Of a DNA stretch of 64,000 bases, positions 16,731 through 24,941 are shown piece by piece; position 1 is the stretch's first letter, and every line of letters starts with the position of its first letter. The DNA comes from CALBZH01 sp964538515 (GTDB taxonomy: Bacteria; Desulfobacterota; Syntrophobacteria; Syntrophobacterales; Syntrophobacteraceae): assembly GCA_964538515.1 (NCBI GenBank), contig CAZIEW010000013.1:20103-84102 (forward strand). The letters run 5' to 3'. The translations under genes were made by a program, and so were the position numbers. The notes beneath the pieces are model-generated. The model worked only from the letters and a program-made list of their open reading frames with translations. It was not told the DNA's origin and made no database searches.

Positions 16731-17921
16731 ATGAGCACAGTCTGGATACTGGGATTGGTCAGTCTTTTCACCGACATCAGCAGCGAGATGGTCTATCCGC
16801 TTCTTTCACTCTACCTGACCACCACGCTTGGGGCGACTCCTGCAATCGTAGGCATCATCGAGGGCATCGCGGAAAGCCTCGCCAGCCTGCTCAAGACTTA
16901 TTCGGGCTATGTTTCCGACAAGATCCAGAAGCGCAAGCCCCTGGCGATCCTGGGCTATGGCTCGGCGACCGTCGGCAAGCTATTCCTCTACCTTTCCACG
17001 TCCTGGGGATGGGTGCTGGCCGGCCGGGTGGTGGACCGGTTCGGCAAGGGAGTCCGCACGGCCCCGAGAGACGCCCTCATCGCCGAGGCCTCCGATGCCG
17101 GGCGGCTCGGCCACTCCTTCGGGTTGCACAGGGCCTTGGACACTCTCGGAGCCGTGATCGGGATCCTCATCGCGTACTTTCTTTTCACGACCACCCATGG
17201 TGGGTACACAAGGATCTTTTTTCTTTCCATGATCCCAGGCATCATCGGGGTCCTGTTGCTCTTCTTCGTCAAGGACAAAAAAGCCCGGAAAGGAGCGGTC
17301 AAAGTGCACCCCCTGGCGGGGTGGCGGGCTCTCAATCCGCGCCTCAAGGCGTTTTTCCTGGTGGCCTTCCTCTTTACGCTCGGGAATTCATCCAACCAAT
17401 TCCTGCTCCTGCGGGCAAACAACCTCGGATTCGATGCCGCGGATGTGATTTTGGCCTACCTTGTGTGCAACATCGTCTACGCCTTAAGCGCCTATCCAGC
17501 GGGCAGGCTCTCGGACACCATCGGCAGGCGAAACGTGCTCGTTTTGGGGTATCTGTTCTACGGCCTCGTCTACCTTGGCTTTTCGCTTGCCACTCAAGGG
17601 CTGCATGTCTGGATGCTCTTCGGCGTCTACGGACTTTACAGCGGGTTGACGGAAGGAGTCGAAAAGGCACTGGTCTCCGAGCTCTGTCCCGGAGAGAGTC
17701 GGGCCACCATGCTGGGGATTCACGCGACCCTGGTGGGAATCGGGCTGCTTCCGGCATCTCTGATCGGAGGTTTCCTGTGGAAGATGATCGGTCCTGAAGC
17801 GCCCTTCTACTTCGGCGGCGTGGTAGGTATTCTGGCAGCCTTGGGCATGTTTCTTGTCGTTCCCAAGCTGACTTCCGATGCATGCACCATTGAAGGCAGT
17901 GCAAGCGACGCATTTAAATAG
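16731..17921 (+). CDS. MFS transporter
   Basis: A 396-aa major facilitator with twelve predicted helices. The start region LGLVSLFTDISSEMVYPLL and motif RVVDRFGKGVRTAPRDALIA are typical of the drug/nickel-type MFS subfamily often annotated as multidrug or metal efflux. The A-like loop motif YPAGRLSDTIGRRNVL is present between the two halves. It is immediately followed (13 bases) by a related but broken MFS gene, so the pair arose by duplication or as a two-gene efflux unit. Substrate unknown. Confidence 0.85.
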   Translation: MSTVWILGLVSLFTDISSEMVYPLLSLYLTTTLGATPAIVGIIEGIAESLASLLKTYSGYVSDKIQKRKPLAILGYGSATVGKLFLYLSTSWGWVLAGRVVDRFGKGVRTAPRDALIAEASDAGRLGHSFGLHRALDTLGAVIGILIAYFLFTTTHGGYTRIFFLSMIPGIIGVLLLFFVKDKKARKGAVKVHPLAGWRALNPRLKAFFLVAFLFTLGNSSNQFLLLRANNLGFDAADVILAYLVCNIVYALSAYPAGRLSDTIGRRNVLVLGYLFYGLVYLGFSLATQGLHVWMLFGVYGLYSGLTEGVEKALVSELCPGESRATMLGIHATLVGIGLLPASLIGGFLWKMIGPEAPFYFGGVVGILAALGMFLVVPKLTSDACTIEGSASDAFK

Positions 17922-17934
17922 GAGTATATTCGCC

Positions 17935-19134
17935 ATGGACGGATCACCTCATTCCAAGACAGCCAATCATGGCCGATCCGCGATGATGTTCGTCATCCTG
18001 ATGGGGGTGGTGAGCCTCCTTGCGGACATGACTCATGAAGGCGCGCGCAGCATCACGGGGCCGTTCATGGCCTTTCTGGGAGCCAGCGGCACGGTCGTCG
18101 GATTCGTTGCGGGATTCGGTGAGCTGGTTGGCTATCTCCTGCGTCTTCCCTCCGGCTACATCAGCGATCGGACCGGGAGGTACTGGACCATCACCGTGAT
18201 CGGTTACCTCGTCAATATGCTCGCGGTGCCCCTTTTGGCGCTGGCCGGCCGATGGGAAACCGCCGCATTGCTGATCGTTGCCGAGCGGGCGGGAAAGGCG
18301 ATTCGAAACCCGACGCGGGACGCCATGCTCTCCCACGCCACCCTCGAGGTCGGCCGGGGGTGGGGCTTCGGCTTGCATGAGGCCATGGACCAAATCGGCG
18401 CCATGCTCGGCCCCTTGATTGTGGCCGCCGTGCTCTATTTCAAAGGGTCCTATCAGACATCGTTTGCCGTCCTGCTGATCCCGGCAATCCTCACCATCGG
18501 CGTGCTGCTGGCGGCCCGCCATCTTTACCCCAGCCCCCGAGACTTATAGTCCACGGCTCCCCCGCTGCAAGCGAAGGGGCTTCCACGGGTCTTTTGGGTC
18601 TACATGGCGGCAATGGCGCTGAACGCCGCAGGGTATGCGGATTTTCCTCTGATCGCCTACCATTTTCAAAAGGCCTCGACGGTATCAACGGACTGGACGC
18701 CGGTCTTCTATGCGGTGGCCATGGGGGTGGATGCCGTTGCCGCCCTAATATTCGGGCGATTCTTTGACCGCAAGGGATTGCAAGTTCTCATCGTCTCCGT
18801 CCTCCTCTCCACGTTCTTCGCTCCGTTGGTGTTTCTGGGAGGGTTCGGCATGAGCCTCGTCGGTATGGCACTCTGGGGCATCGGCATGGGTGCGCAAGAA
18901 TCCATCATGAGGGCGGCCATCGCGACGATGATCTCGGTCGAAAAGCGCGGGACGGCCTACGGGATTTTCAACACCGGTTACGGCGTGTTCTGGTTCGCCG
19001 GCAGTGCACTGATGGGGGTGTGCTACGACGTTTCCATTCCCCTCCTGATTGGGTTCTCCATGGTTGCGCAGTTGATCTCGGTGCCGCTGCTTTACCTGGT
19101 CAGAAGGGAAGCCAAGACATCCGTGGACGGGTGA
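17935..19134 (+). pseudogene. MFS transporter interrupted by an in-frame TAG
   Basis: From ATG 17935 the frame encodes six helices of an MFS protein (VVSLLADMTHEGARSITGPF, RAGKAIRNPTRDAMLSHA) to a TAG at 18547-18549. The same frame stays open across the linker and encodes the remaining helices (VFWVYMAAMALNAAGYADFP ...) to 19134. No frameshift is needed. The residue before the stop (PRDL) suggests GAG or another single-base change to TAG. It is either a recent nonsense pseudogene or a readthrough site; a separately restarted C-terminal half from ATG 18604 is less likely. Confidence 0.7.
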
Positions 19135-19231
19135 GTCGGGGGGGGACCGGTGGGCTCGGTTCGATTACGGCGGTCGATTTGCGGCCGGATCGTGAGGCTC
19201 GGTCCGAAGAACCTTCGCCGCTGAGCCGCAA

Positions 19232-19777
19232 TCAAATGATGTGGAGCTTCGCGCCCACTCCGGTCAAGACTGCGCCTCCCAGTGTGAGACCGGCTGCCCA
19301 GCTGAATGGACTCCCGTGGACGGTGCGGGCAAGAAAGATTCCGAGCAAGGCCAGCGCGAATAGAGCGACCGCGACCGCGAGCCACGGGGGGCCGGGTAGA
19401 AAGACTCCGAATAGTAGGGGCGGCAGGGCTCCACAGAAGCTGCATGCACTTGCGATGAGGGCTTCCTCCGTTGCTTCCCATAGGATCACATGGCCAAGCC
19501 TTGAAGTCACAAGCTCGCCGTGCGGATGCAGATTTAAGTGCTTCTCAGCCAGCACCAGCTCACCGCGGAGCTCCGCGTAATGCGCGACGAAAAAGATGAA
19601 GGCCCCCGAGACGGCCGCAGCAGCGGCGACTCGGAATGCCAGACTCGAGCTCATTGGCTGGCCGGGATTCAGAATTCTGCCGGCTGCGAGAATCAGCGCG
19701 GAAAGAATTCCGTCACACAGTCCCGCTACAAGATCGAGGCGATTCTTGGGCTTCATGAGCCAGGCAAGAGGATTCAT
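19232..19777 (-). CDS. VIT/CCC1-like membrane protein
   Basis: A 181-aa protein from ATG 19777 with five hydrophobic segments. The opening NRLDLVAGLCDGILSALILA resembles the first helix of VIT1/CCC1 transporters, which move Fe2+ or Mn2+. The charged AELRGELVLAEKHLNL segment matches the cytosolic part. Its start overlaps the stop of the DUF211 gene by four bases (ATGA), so the two are translationally coupled. It is the last gene of the operon led by fluoride riboswitch 2. A metal-transport role is inferred from the family. Confidence 0.65.
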   Translation of the reverse strand: MNPLAWLMKPKNRLDLVAGLCDGILSALILAAGRILNPGQPMSSSLAFRVAAAAAVSGAFIFFVAHYAELRGELVLAEKHLNLHPHGELVTSRLGHVILWEATEEALIASACSFCGALPPLLFGVFLPGPPWLAVAVALFALALLGIFLARTVHGSPFSWAAGLTLGGAVLTGVGAKLHII

Positions 19778-20058
19778 CTCATTCGCTTCACTTCCTCTAT
19801 CAGTCGGTCTCCACACACGATCTGACCGACGCTGTGGACCACTGCTCCGACCGATTCGATCGCTCGCTGGATCACGTCGTAATCGAGTGCTTGTCCTTCA
19901 ATGGTGATGTTCGTCCCCACCGTTTCGACATCGATTTCCGTCACGGTTATATTGGCGCCTTCCACGCCAGGGCACGAGCAAATCGCTTGTGCGAGCTCGA
20001 TAAGCGACGGACGCGCGATTGCCTTGTCCACATCGAGAACAAGCCGCCGGATATTCAT
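19774..20058 (-). CDS. DUF211 family protein
   Basis: A 94-aa ferredoxin-fold-like protein. MNIRRLVLDVDKAIARPSLI, EGANITVTEIDVETVGTNIT and the GAVVHSVGQIVCGDRLI tail are diagnostic of DUF211 (COG1888), a family best known in archaea. The predicted fold is an ACT/ferredoxin-like sandwich that may oligomerise. ATG 20058 starts 5 bases after the MutS-like gene and its stop overlaps the next start. Pairing with a VIT-like transporter suggests a sensor or adaptor for a metal carrier, but that is inference. Confidence 0.85.
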   Translation of the reverse strand: MNIRRLVLDVDKAIARPSLIELAQAICSCPGVEGANITVTEIDVETVGTNITIEGQALDYDVIQRAIESVGAVVHSVGQIVCGDRLIEEVKRMR

Positions 20059-20062
20059 GGCA

Positions 20063-21577
20063 CTACATCCCCTCTGAGCTTTGGACTCCCGCAAAAACCC
20101 TTTCATACAGGTCCTCTCCATAACTGGTTTGCAGGGGCTCTCCCTCGACCAACCGGAAGGTTCGCTCCCCGTCGTCCCGCCGTTCAGCGCGGAGGAAGAC
20201 GGCATTCGACAGCTGCTTTTCGTGGAGCCCACGTGCGAATTCAAAGAGATGCGTGACGAAAAAAACCTTGATCTTCCGATCCATCAGGGCCGTGGTGATC
20301 TGCCGGGCAATTTCCGACCCCTCCCGCTCGTTCGTCGCCGCGAACGACTCGTTGAACAGCAGCATGCAGTTCGGCTTCAGGTCTTCGACAATATGGCTCA
20401 TCCTGGCGAGCTCCTCGTCGAGCTTTCCGCTCTTCATGGTGGTGTCCTCTTCCCGCTTGTAGTGGGTGAACAGGCCCTCGCACACGTTGCAGTGGAACGA
20501 CTCGGCCGGTGTGAACATGCCGGCCTGTGCCATCAGTTGAGCGACGCCGATGGCACGGAGGAAGGTCGATTTGCCGCCTTGATTGGCGCCGGTGACGATG
20601 AAGAGGTCCTTGCCGTTCGCTCGCAAGTCGTTGCCCACGACCCGCTGGTCCATGCTCAAAGCGAGACAGACATCGTACAGTCCGGTAAAGGAATGCATGC
20701 GCTCCTCGGATGAAGCGGCTACAGGAAAGCACACGGGCTCCTCCCTTTGAGCAAGCGCCCCGAGCAGGTTCAAGCACCCGACATAGAAGGCCAGCTCCCG
20801 GCGCAGCATTTGAAAGAAGCTCGAAATGTGATCCGTGGACTGGGCCAGTGCATTGGCAACGAGGTTGAGGCCTCGATCGGTCAGCTCCGATAGAAACCTT
20901 GCGCCGCCTTCATCGCGAGGATGGAGGTGGAAGGTGTAGCCAGCCGCTCTGGATCCGAGAATCCGAGCCATCCAACCCCGCTTGGCGTGATTGGGCTTGC
21001 GGAGGACGTACTGGATCCCCGTGCTGCCTTTTCCCAACCGGGCACTGATCAGCACACCTCCACGGAATTTCAGCAACTGCAGGTGCTCTTCGATCTCCGC
21101 GAAGTACTCGTCAGCCAGCTCATCCTTGAGCATCTGAAAGAACCGTCTGAACCCCTCGGATTCAAACGCCTCACCATGCTGATCGCCGACGGCCCTGAGC
21201 CTCCTGAGCATACCCACGAACAACTGCAGCACATCCACCGCTCGATGGAGGATTCCGCTGGGATAGCGGGCGAAGAAGCTCCAATGCTCCTTTTTCTCTC
21301 GATCGATCGCCTCGGTTGCGAGATCGTACAAGCCCCTGACGATCGCCTCGTGTCTCAGGCAATCGCGGAGTATGTCCTGGCGGTACACGATCGCGTCGGG
21401 ATCGGTGAGGCTGGAGAGCACAACCTTTCTCACCACTTCGAATAGAAAACCGTCCCCCCGGGCCATGCCGTTGAACAGCGTGTCCAAGGCCAGGTCCTGG
21501 GTCAGAGCCTTCTCGCTGCGAGGCAACGTCCGCCCAAGGTCGAAATCCTGGTCCCTATAGAGGAGGAATGCTTTCAT
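20063..21577 (-). CDS. MutS-type ATPase domain protein (paralogue 1)
   Basis: A 504-aa protein with a MutS-like lever region (residues ~40-290) and a C-terminal MutS ATPase: Walker A GANQGGKST at 330-338, Walker B in CMLLFNESFAATN, and VFFVTHLFEFARGL at the H-loop. The N-terminal mismatch-binding and connector domains of true MutS are absent. Its ATG overlaps the stop of the upstream paralogue (ATGA). Proteins like this, MutS2-like without Smr, may act on branched DNA or ribosomes. Fluoride riboswitch 2 leads the operon. Confidence 0.8.
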   Translation of the reverse strand: MKAFLLYRDQDFDLGRTLPRSEKALTQDLALDTLFNGMARGDGFLFEVVRKVVLSSLTDPDAIVYRQDILRDCLRHEAIVRGLYDLATEAIDREKKEHWSFFARYPSGILHRAVDVLQLFVGMLRRLRAVGDQHGEAFESEGFRRFFQMLKDELADEYFAEIEEHLQLLKFRGGVLISARLGKGSTGIQYVLRKPNHAKRGWMARILGSRAAGYTFHLHPRDEGGARFLSELTDRGLNLVANALAQSTDHISSFFQMLRRELAFYVGCLNLLGALAQREEPVCFPVAASSEERMHSFTGLYDVCLALSMDQRVVGNDLRANGKDLFIVTGANQGGKSTFLRAIGVAQLMAQAGMFTPAESFHCNVCEGLFTHYKREEDTTMKSGKLDEELARMSHIVEDLKPNCMLLFNESFAATNEREGSEIARQITTALMDRKIKVFFVTHLFEFARGLHEKQLSNAVFLRAERRDDGERTFRLVEGEPLQTSYGEDLYERVFAGVQSSEGM

Positions 21578-23112
21578 AGCGGAATGCGCTCCATGAGGGC
21601 TTCGTAGGTCAGTCCGTGTCGTTCGGCGATGGACATGGCATAGGAAAGCCCGTCCGCGGGCTTCCTCAGAATCTTGAAGGTTCGCAATGTCGGGTTTCCG
21701 GGAACGATCGTGCTCGCCATGGAGACGCTTTGCTCGCCATAGGAGGCCATCTCCTCGACGAAGGTGACCCAAACACAGAGCAGGTCAAGCTCCGCGATCG
21801 CCTCCATCACCTTTTTGCTCAAGAAAATGGCGTCGCGCAGGGTCGTGGAGGTGAAGATCTCGTTCATCACGACAATACTGTTCGAGGTCATCCGGTCGAG
21901 GATCTGGTGGATCCTGACCAAGTCATCCTGCAGCTTGCCCCGCAGGTTATGGATGTCTTCCTCTCGCTCAAAGTGGGTGAAGAGGTTGTCATAGAGGAAA
22001 AGCCGGGCTTCTCGGCCCGGAACGGGAAGACCGATCCGGGCCAGGTAATGCAGCTGCCCGAAGGTGCGGGCGAAGGTCGTTTTGCCGCCCTGGTTGGGAC
22101 CTGTAACGACCATGATGCGCTCGCGGCCTTTCAGGTGGAAATTGATGGGCACAACGGCTGAATTCTCGTCAACAAGCTTGCGGGCCGGCGCGAGATCAAA
22201 GCCCTCGTAGTCGTAGACTTCCTTCGAAGTCGTTGAGATGCGGGGATAACAAAATTTCAGTCCCGCTTGTTTGAGCTTGGCGGTGACCTCGAAAAAAGCC
22301 AGGTAGAATTGAACTTCCCGGTCAAAGGCGACCAGTGCGTCGTCCAGGAAGCCGGTATTTCGGGTAGAATAGTCGTCGAGCCTCGAAAAGACGTCGGGAA
22401 AGAGCCGTGCCACGAATTCCAGGATCAGGGCTTCTATATGGTTCATGTCCCCCCGATCGGAATACCGGACGAGGTAGTCCTTGACGGCTCCCTGTTTGAA
22501 TTTCTCAAAGGTTGCCTCAACGATGCCGCTGTAGTCGGGCTCGAGCTCATAGTTGCGAACCGTGACGCGGTCGCCTTTGATGAGGATGCAGTAGCGCACC
22601 TCGGCCAGGTCTGCCTTGAGTGTCTTGGTCTCCGCCAGAAGGCTGGTGAAACCGTCGGAGGCGACATAGGCGGCGAGGTATTCGCGAAAGTCGCCGAAGC
22701 CGCGTGATTCGAGCGTCGCGCTCGAAAGCGCGCTCGAAAAGTCCATGACCGCATCGCAGTAGATCTCGACGGCGTCCAGAAGCCATGACTCCTTCTGGTA
22801 CTTGTAATAGAGCTTCTCCGATGCATGGGCCAGGTGCCCGCGCACGGCGCGCATCCTCTGCGCGAGGGCTTTAACGCTGTCAAGGAGAGCTGCACTTTCA
22901 AGGTCTTGCATCACGGATTGCCGGTATTCGATCGCCGCGGTCGTGCTCAAGGGCAGGTGATAGAACGGCTCCAGATGGTATTCTTCTCTCCCCTTTGTCA
23001 AGGCGGCCACGATTTGATCGAGATGCAAATCCACAAGAAAGGTCGATGCCTCGGGCTGCTGCTCCGCCAGTCGATCTTCCGGTTGAGCAAAGAGAATGCT
23101 CGGTAAGCTCAT
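21574..23112 (-). CDS. MutS-type ATPase domain protein (paralogue 2)
   Basis: A 512-aa relative of the downstream MutS-like protein, with a helical lever region and an ABC-type ATPase: Walker A GPNQGGKTT at 338-346, Walker B in SIVVMNEIFTSTT and signature-like DDLVRIHQIL upstream. No mismatch-recognition domain is present. It is the first gene after fluoride riboswitch 2 and is coupled to the next gene by a 4-base overlap, so the two probably form a heterodimer, like MSH pairs. ATG 23112 is the most 5' methionine supported by the alignment of its start with the leader. Confidence 0.8.
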   Translation of the reverse strand: MSLPSILFAQPEDRLAEQQPEASTFLVDLHLDQIVAALTKGREEYHLEPFYHLPLSTTAAIEYRQSVMQDLESAALLDSVKALAQRMRAVRGHLAHASEKLYYKYQKESWLLDAVEIYCDAVMDFSSALSSATLESRGFGDFREYLAAYVASDGFTSLLAETKTLKADLAEVRYCILIKGDRVTVRNYELEPDYSGIVEATFEKFKQGAVKDYLVRYSDRGDMNHIEALILEFVARLFPDVFSRLDDYSTRNTGFLDDALVAFDREVQFYLAFFEVTAKLKQAGLKFCYPRISTTSKEVYDYEGFDLAPARKLVDENSAVVPINFHLKGRERIMVVTGPNQGGKTTFARTFGQLHYLARIGLPVPGREARLFLYDNLFTHFEREEDIHNLRGKLQDDLVRIHQILDRMTSNSIVVMNEIFTSTTLRDAIFLSKKVMEAIAELDLLCVWVTFVEEMASYGEQSVSMASTIVPGNPTLRTFKILRKPADGLSYAMSIAERHGLTYEALMERIPL

Positions 23113-23213
23113 GGTGTTCCGCCTTCTTCAACGGTGTGCGCTGCGCTTGGCCGCTCCCCGGGATTTCTAGAAGCAGCGCTCAAAGTCGTCTAAGAGGTCC
23201 ACTCACATTCCAT

Positions 23214-23253
23214 AAAAAAAGCCTCTACTGCAGCTCGTGGGTGCAGTAGAGGC
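23214..23253 (-). terminator. Intrinsic terminator of fluoride riboswitch 2
   Basis: On the - strand a perfect 12-bp stem, GCCTCTACTGCA with TGCAGTAGAGGC, closes an 8-base loop and is followed by seven T residues. The 5' arm is the 3' strand of the fluoride aptamer, so aptamer folding and terminator formation exclude each other: the standard transcription-ON design. Confidence 0.92.
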
Positions 23254-23300
23254 TATCAGCCGAATGGCGGCTTTTGATGCCAAGCGAGCCTCATCGCTCA
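23242..23300 (-). promoter_or_regulatory. Fluoride riboswitch (crcB motif) 2
   Basis: Read on the - strand: P1 AGCG/CGCT encloses ATGAGGCT. The pseudoknot pairs GAGGC with GCCTC. P3 pairs GCCG with CGGC, and the 3' block is GGCTGATAGCCTCTAC (the common G of TGATGGC is A here). The linker before P3 is longer than usual. The overlap with a perfect terminator makes this a confident regulatory element for the MutS-like/DUF211/VIT-like operon. Confidence 0.88.
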
Positions 23301-23306
23301 GAAGTT

Positions 23307-23336
23307 AATTTAGGAGCGGGAAGCCGGATGTGTCAA
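23307..23336 (-). promoter_or_regulatory. Sigma-70 promoter of fluoride riboswitch 2
   Basis: On the - strand a perfect TTGACA (+ coordinates 23331-23336) is 18 bases from TAAATT (23307-23312). The start point would fall right at the 5' edge of the aptamer. Confidence 0.75.
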
Positions 23337-23473
23337 GCCGATAGCGTGACGATGAACGCGCGGCGATGCTCCCGAGAAGCACCTGTTCGACACGTTGGGA
23401 CCCGGCCGTCTGTCTTCACGACACGGTCGAAGGGGTGAGGTATCTTTGGGATCCAATCTGGAAAGAGTACAGG

Positions 23474-24427
23474 ATGGATGAAAAGAGAGAGATTTGTCGA
23501 CTCATCGACGAGCTGGATTCCTTGAACAGGGGCGAAGACGCGGCCACGCGTCTCATCAAGCATGGGGCTGCGGCCATTGAGCCCCTGCGCTGGTTCTTGT
23601 TGGAAGGAAAGCCGCGCAAGATCTTTCAGCCCCGGTTTTGGGCCGTCGAGGCTTTAGCGCGCCTCGGGGCTAAGGAGGTCCTTCTGGAGTACCTGTTTCA
23701 AGAGCGGAAGATTCCCGACCCCGAGGACCGCTTCGGCGAGGAGGCGGTTGAAAGCGGTGCGGCGCGCTCCCTTGCATCCTGGCCGGATGAGTCGACGTTT
23801 CAGTCCCTGCTGAGCCTCTCCGAGCACCGAATGCTGAGCGGGCTCATTGCAGCCTTGGCGGAATTTAGGCGTCTCGAGGCCATTCCCTATTTCGAGCGCG
23901 CCCTGGAAGATGACTTTTACCGTCCGGCCGCGGAGGAGGCCTTTCGAAAACTGGGCAAAGCCTCATGCGATGCGCTGGTGCGCTCCGCGGTGAGGCCCTT
24001 GCCGAGCCCGTCCCAAGAAAGCCCCTCCAGCCTCGAGCGGCGCCGCAGCGCCCTGAGGCTGTTGAATGAGATCGGAATGGCCTCAGGCCATTGGCACCGC
24101 TTGCGGCGCCTGATCTTGGAGTCCGACGCCGAGCTGGTCGTGCCGGCTGCGAAGCTGGGAGCGGATATCGCCTCCAAGGAGGAACGGGGCACGATCGCTC
24201 ATAACCTCGTGGGGCTTCTGTCTGTGGCTCCGTGGCACTTGCAGCAAGACATCGCGGACGTGCTGATCGCGCTGGAGGATGAAACCGCCCGTGAGATCGA
24301 CGATGAAATTGGGCGGAGAATGCAGCAGCCAGAGCACGTGCGCGCGCAAGACGAGCGATTGCGGGCGCTGCTTGGTGTGAGGGCACGATTTCAGGGGGCT
24401 CGAAAGGGGATAAGAGACCGCATGTGA
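23474..24427 (+). CDS. HEAT-repeat protein
   Basis: A 317-aa all-helical protein from ATG 23474 (GAAAGAG upstream). Helix pairs such as RFWAVEALARLGAKEVLLEYL, IAALAEFRRLEAIPYFERAL and AAEEAFRKLG follow the HEAT/PBS-lyase pattern. No catalytic motif is visible. It is divergent from the riboswitch-controlled MutS operon and 514 bases upstream of the Mg2+ ATPase gene. Such proteins are scaffolds, so a role with one of the neighbouring stress proteins is possible. A second, smaller HEAT protein lies in the enolase operon. Confidence 0.75.
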   Translation: MDEKREICRLIDELDSLNRGEDAATRLIKHGAAAIEPLRWFLLEGKPRKIFQPRFWAVEALARLGAKEVLLEYLFQERKIPDPEDRFGEEAVESGAARSLASWPDESTFQSLLSLSEHRMLSGLIAALAEFRRLEAIPYFERALEDDFYRPAAEEAFRKLGKASCDALVRSAVRPLPSPSQESPSSLERRRSALRLLNEIGMASGHWHRLRRLILESDAELVVPAAKLGADIASKEERGTIAHNLVGLLSVAPWHLQQDIADVLIALEDETAREIDDEIGRRMQQPEHVRAQDERLRALLGVRARFQGARKGIRDRM

Positions 24428-24941
24428 GATCCCGGCTCTTTTCCGCTTGACACAGACAAATTCTGGGCTTATTGGGCTTTTTAGTCGCCAAAAGGATGGA
24501 TTTGGCGTGCGCGGAGTGGAAAGCAGTGAAGATCATTCGAGAAAATGGATTATTGGGCCAGCCCGTGGCCGGACCAGAAACCCTTTCTTGGAGGAAAGCC
24601 ATGAAAGACAACGAAGACCAACCCCCCAGTAGGGGCGATTCACACACTAGCGAGTGGAAGTTGCGTCCGTGATCGAATGATAGTGGCTTTTCTCCCATCA
24701 TCTCCTCACCCGACCGCTTCTTCCACGAGCACAACGTGGTGCAGGCGGAGGGTACGAGGCATTTCGACCCCTTCCCGGAAAACCTCCGGTGGAGGCCATC
24801 CTTTTTCCCCTCCCAAACGTTTACGAGGCAAGTGATCCGCAGCCGAGGTTTATCATTTGGACTCACGGCTGAGGTCGAACCGTCGCGGCTCGACTCTCCT
24901 CGGTGCACTTGAGGCGCGCGACGGTGGAAAAAGGGTGGCCC
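24428..24941 (+). other. Long leader region of the Mg2+ ATPase gene
   Basis: 514 bases without a long gene. TTGACA near 24449 could start a transcript that runs through to the ATPase. I looked for a fluoride aptamer and for an M-box in both strands and found neither. The only coding candidate is the short peptide at 24601-24672. Several GC-rich inverted stretches near 24720-24800 could fold, but no T-run follows them. Confidence 0.4.
24601..24672 (+). CDS. Candidate 23-aa leader peptide upstream of the Mg2+ ATPase
   Basis: ATG 24601 is preceded by TTGGAGGAAAGCC, one of the best ribosome-binding sites in the region, and the frame ends at TGA 24670-24672. The product starts MKDNEDQPPSRGDS and is acidic at first, with a Pro-Pro pair. 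It lies 270 bases before the MgtA-type gene. In enterobacteria mgtA is controlled by a proline-containing leader peptide, so an analogous role is possible. The frame is open upstream to 24472, so a longer protein is an alternative. Confidence 0.35.
   Translation: MKDNEDQPPSRGDSHTSEWKLRP

Noticed and set aside
24428..24941. Fluoride or Mg2+ (M-box) riboswitch before the Mg2+ ATPase
   Set aside because: I found neither the GATG..AACCGCC..CTGATGAC pattern nor M-box core elements on either strand.
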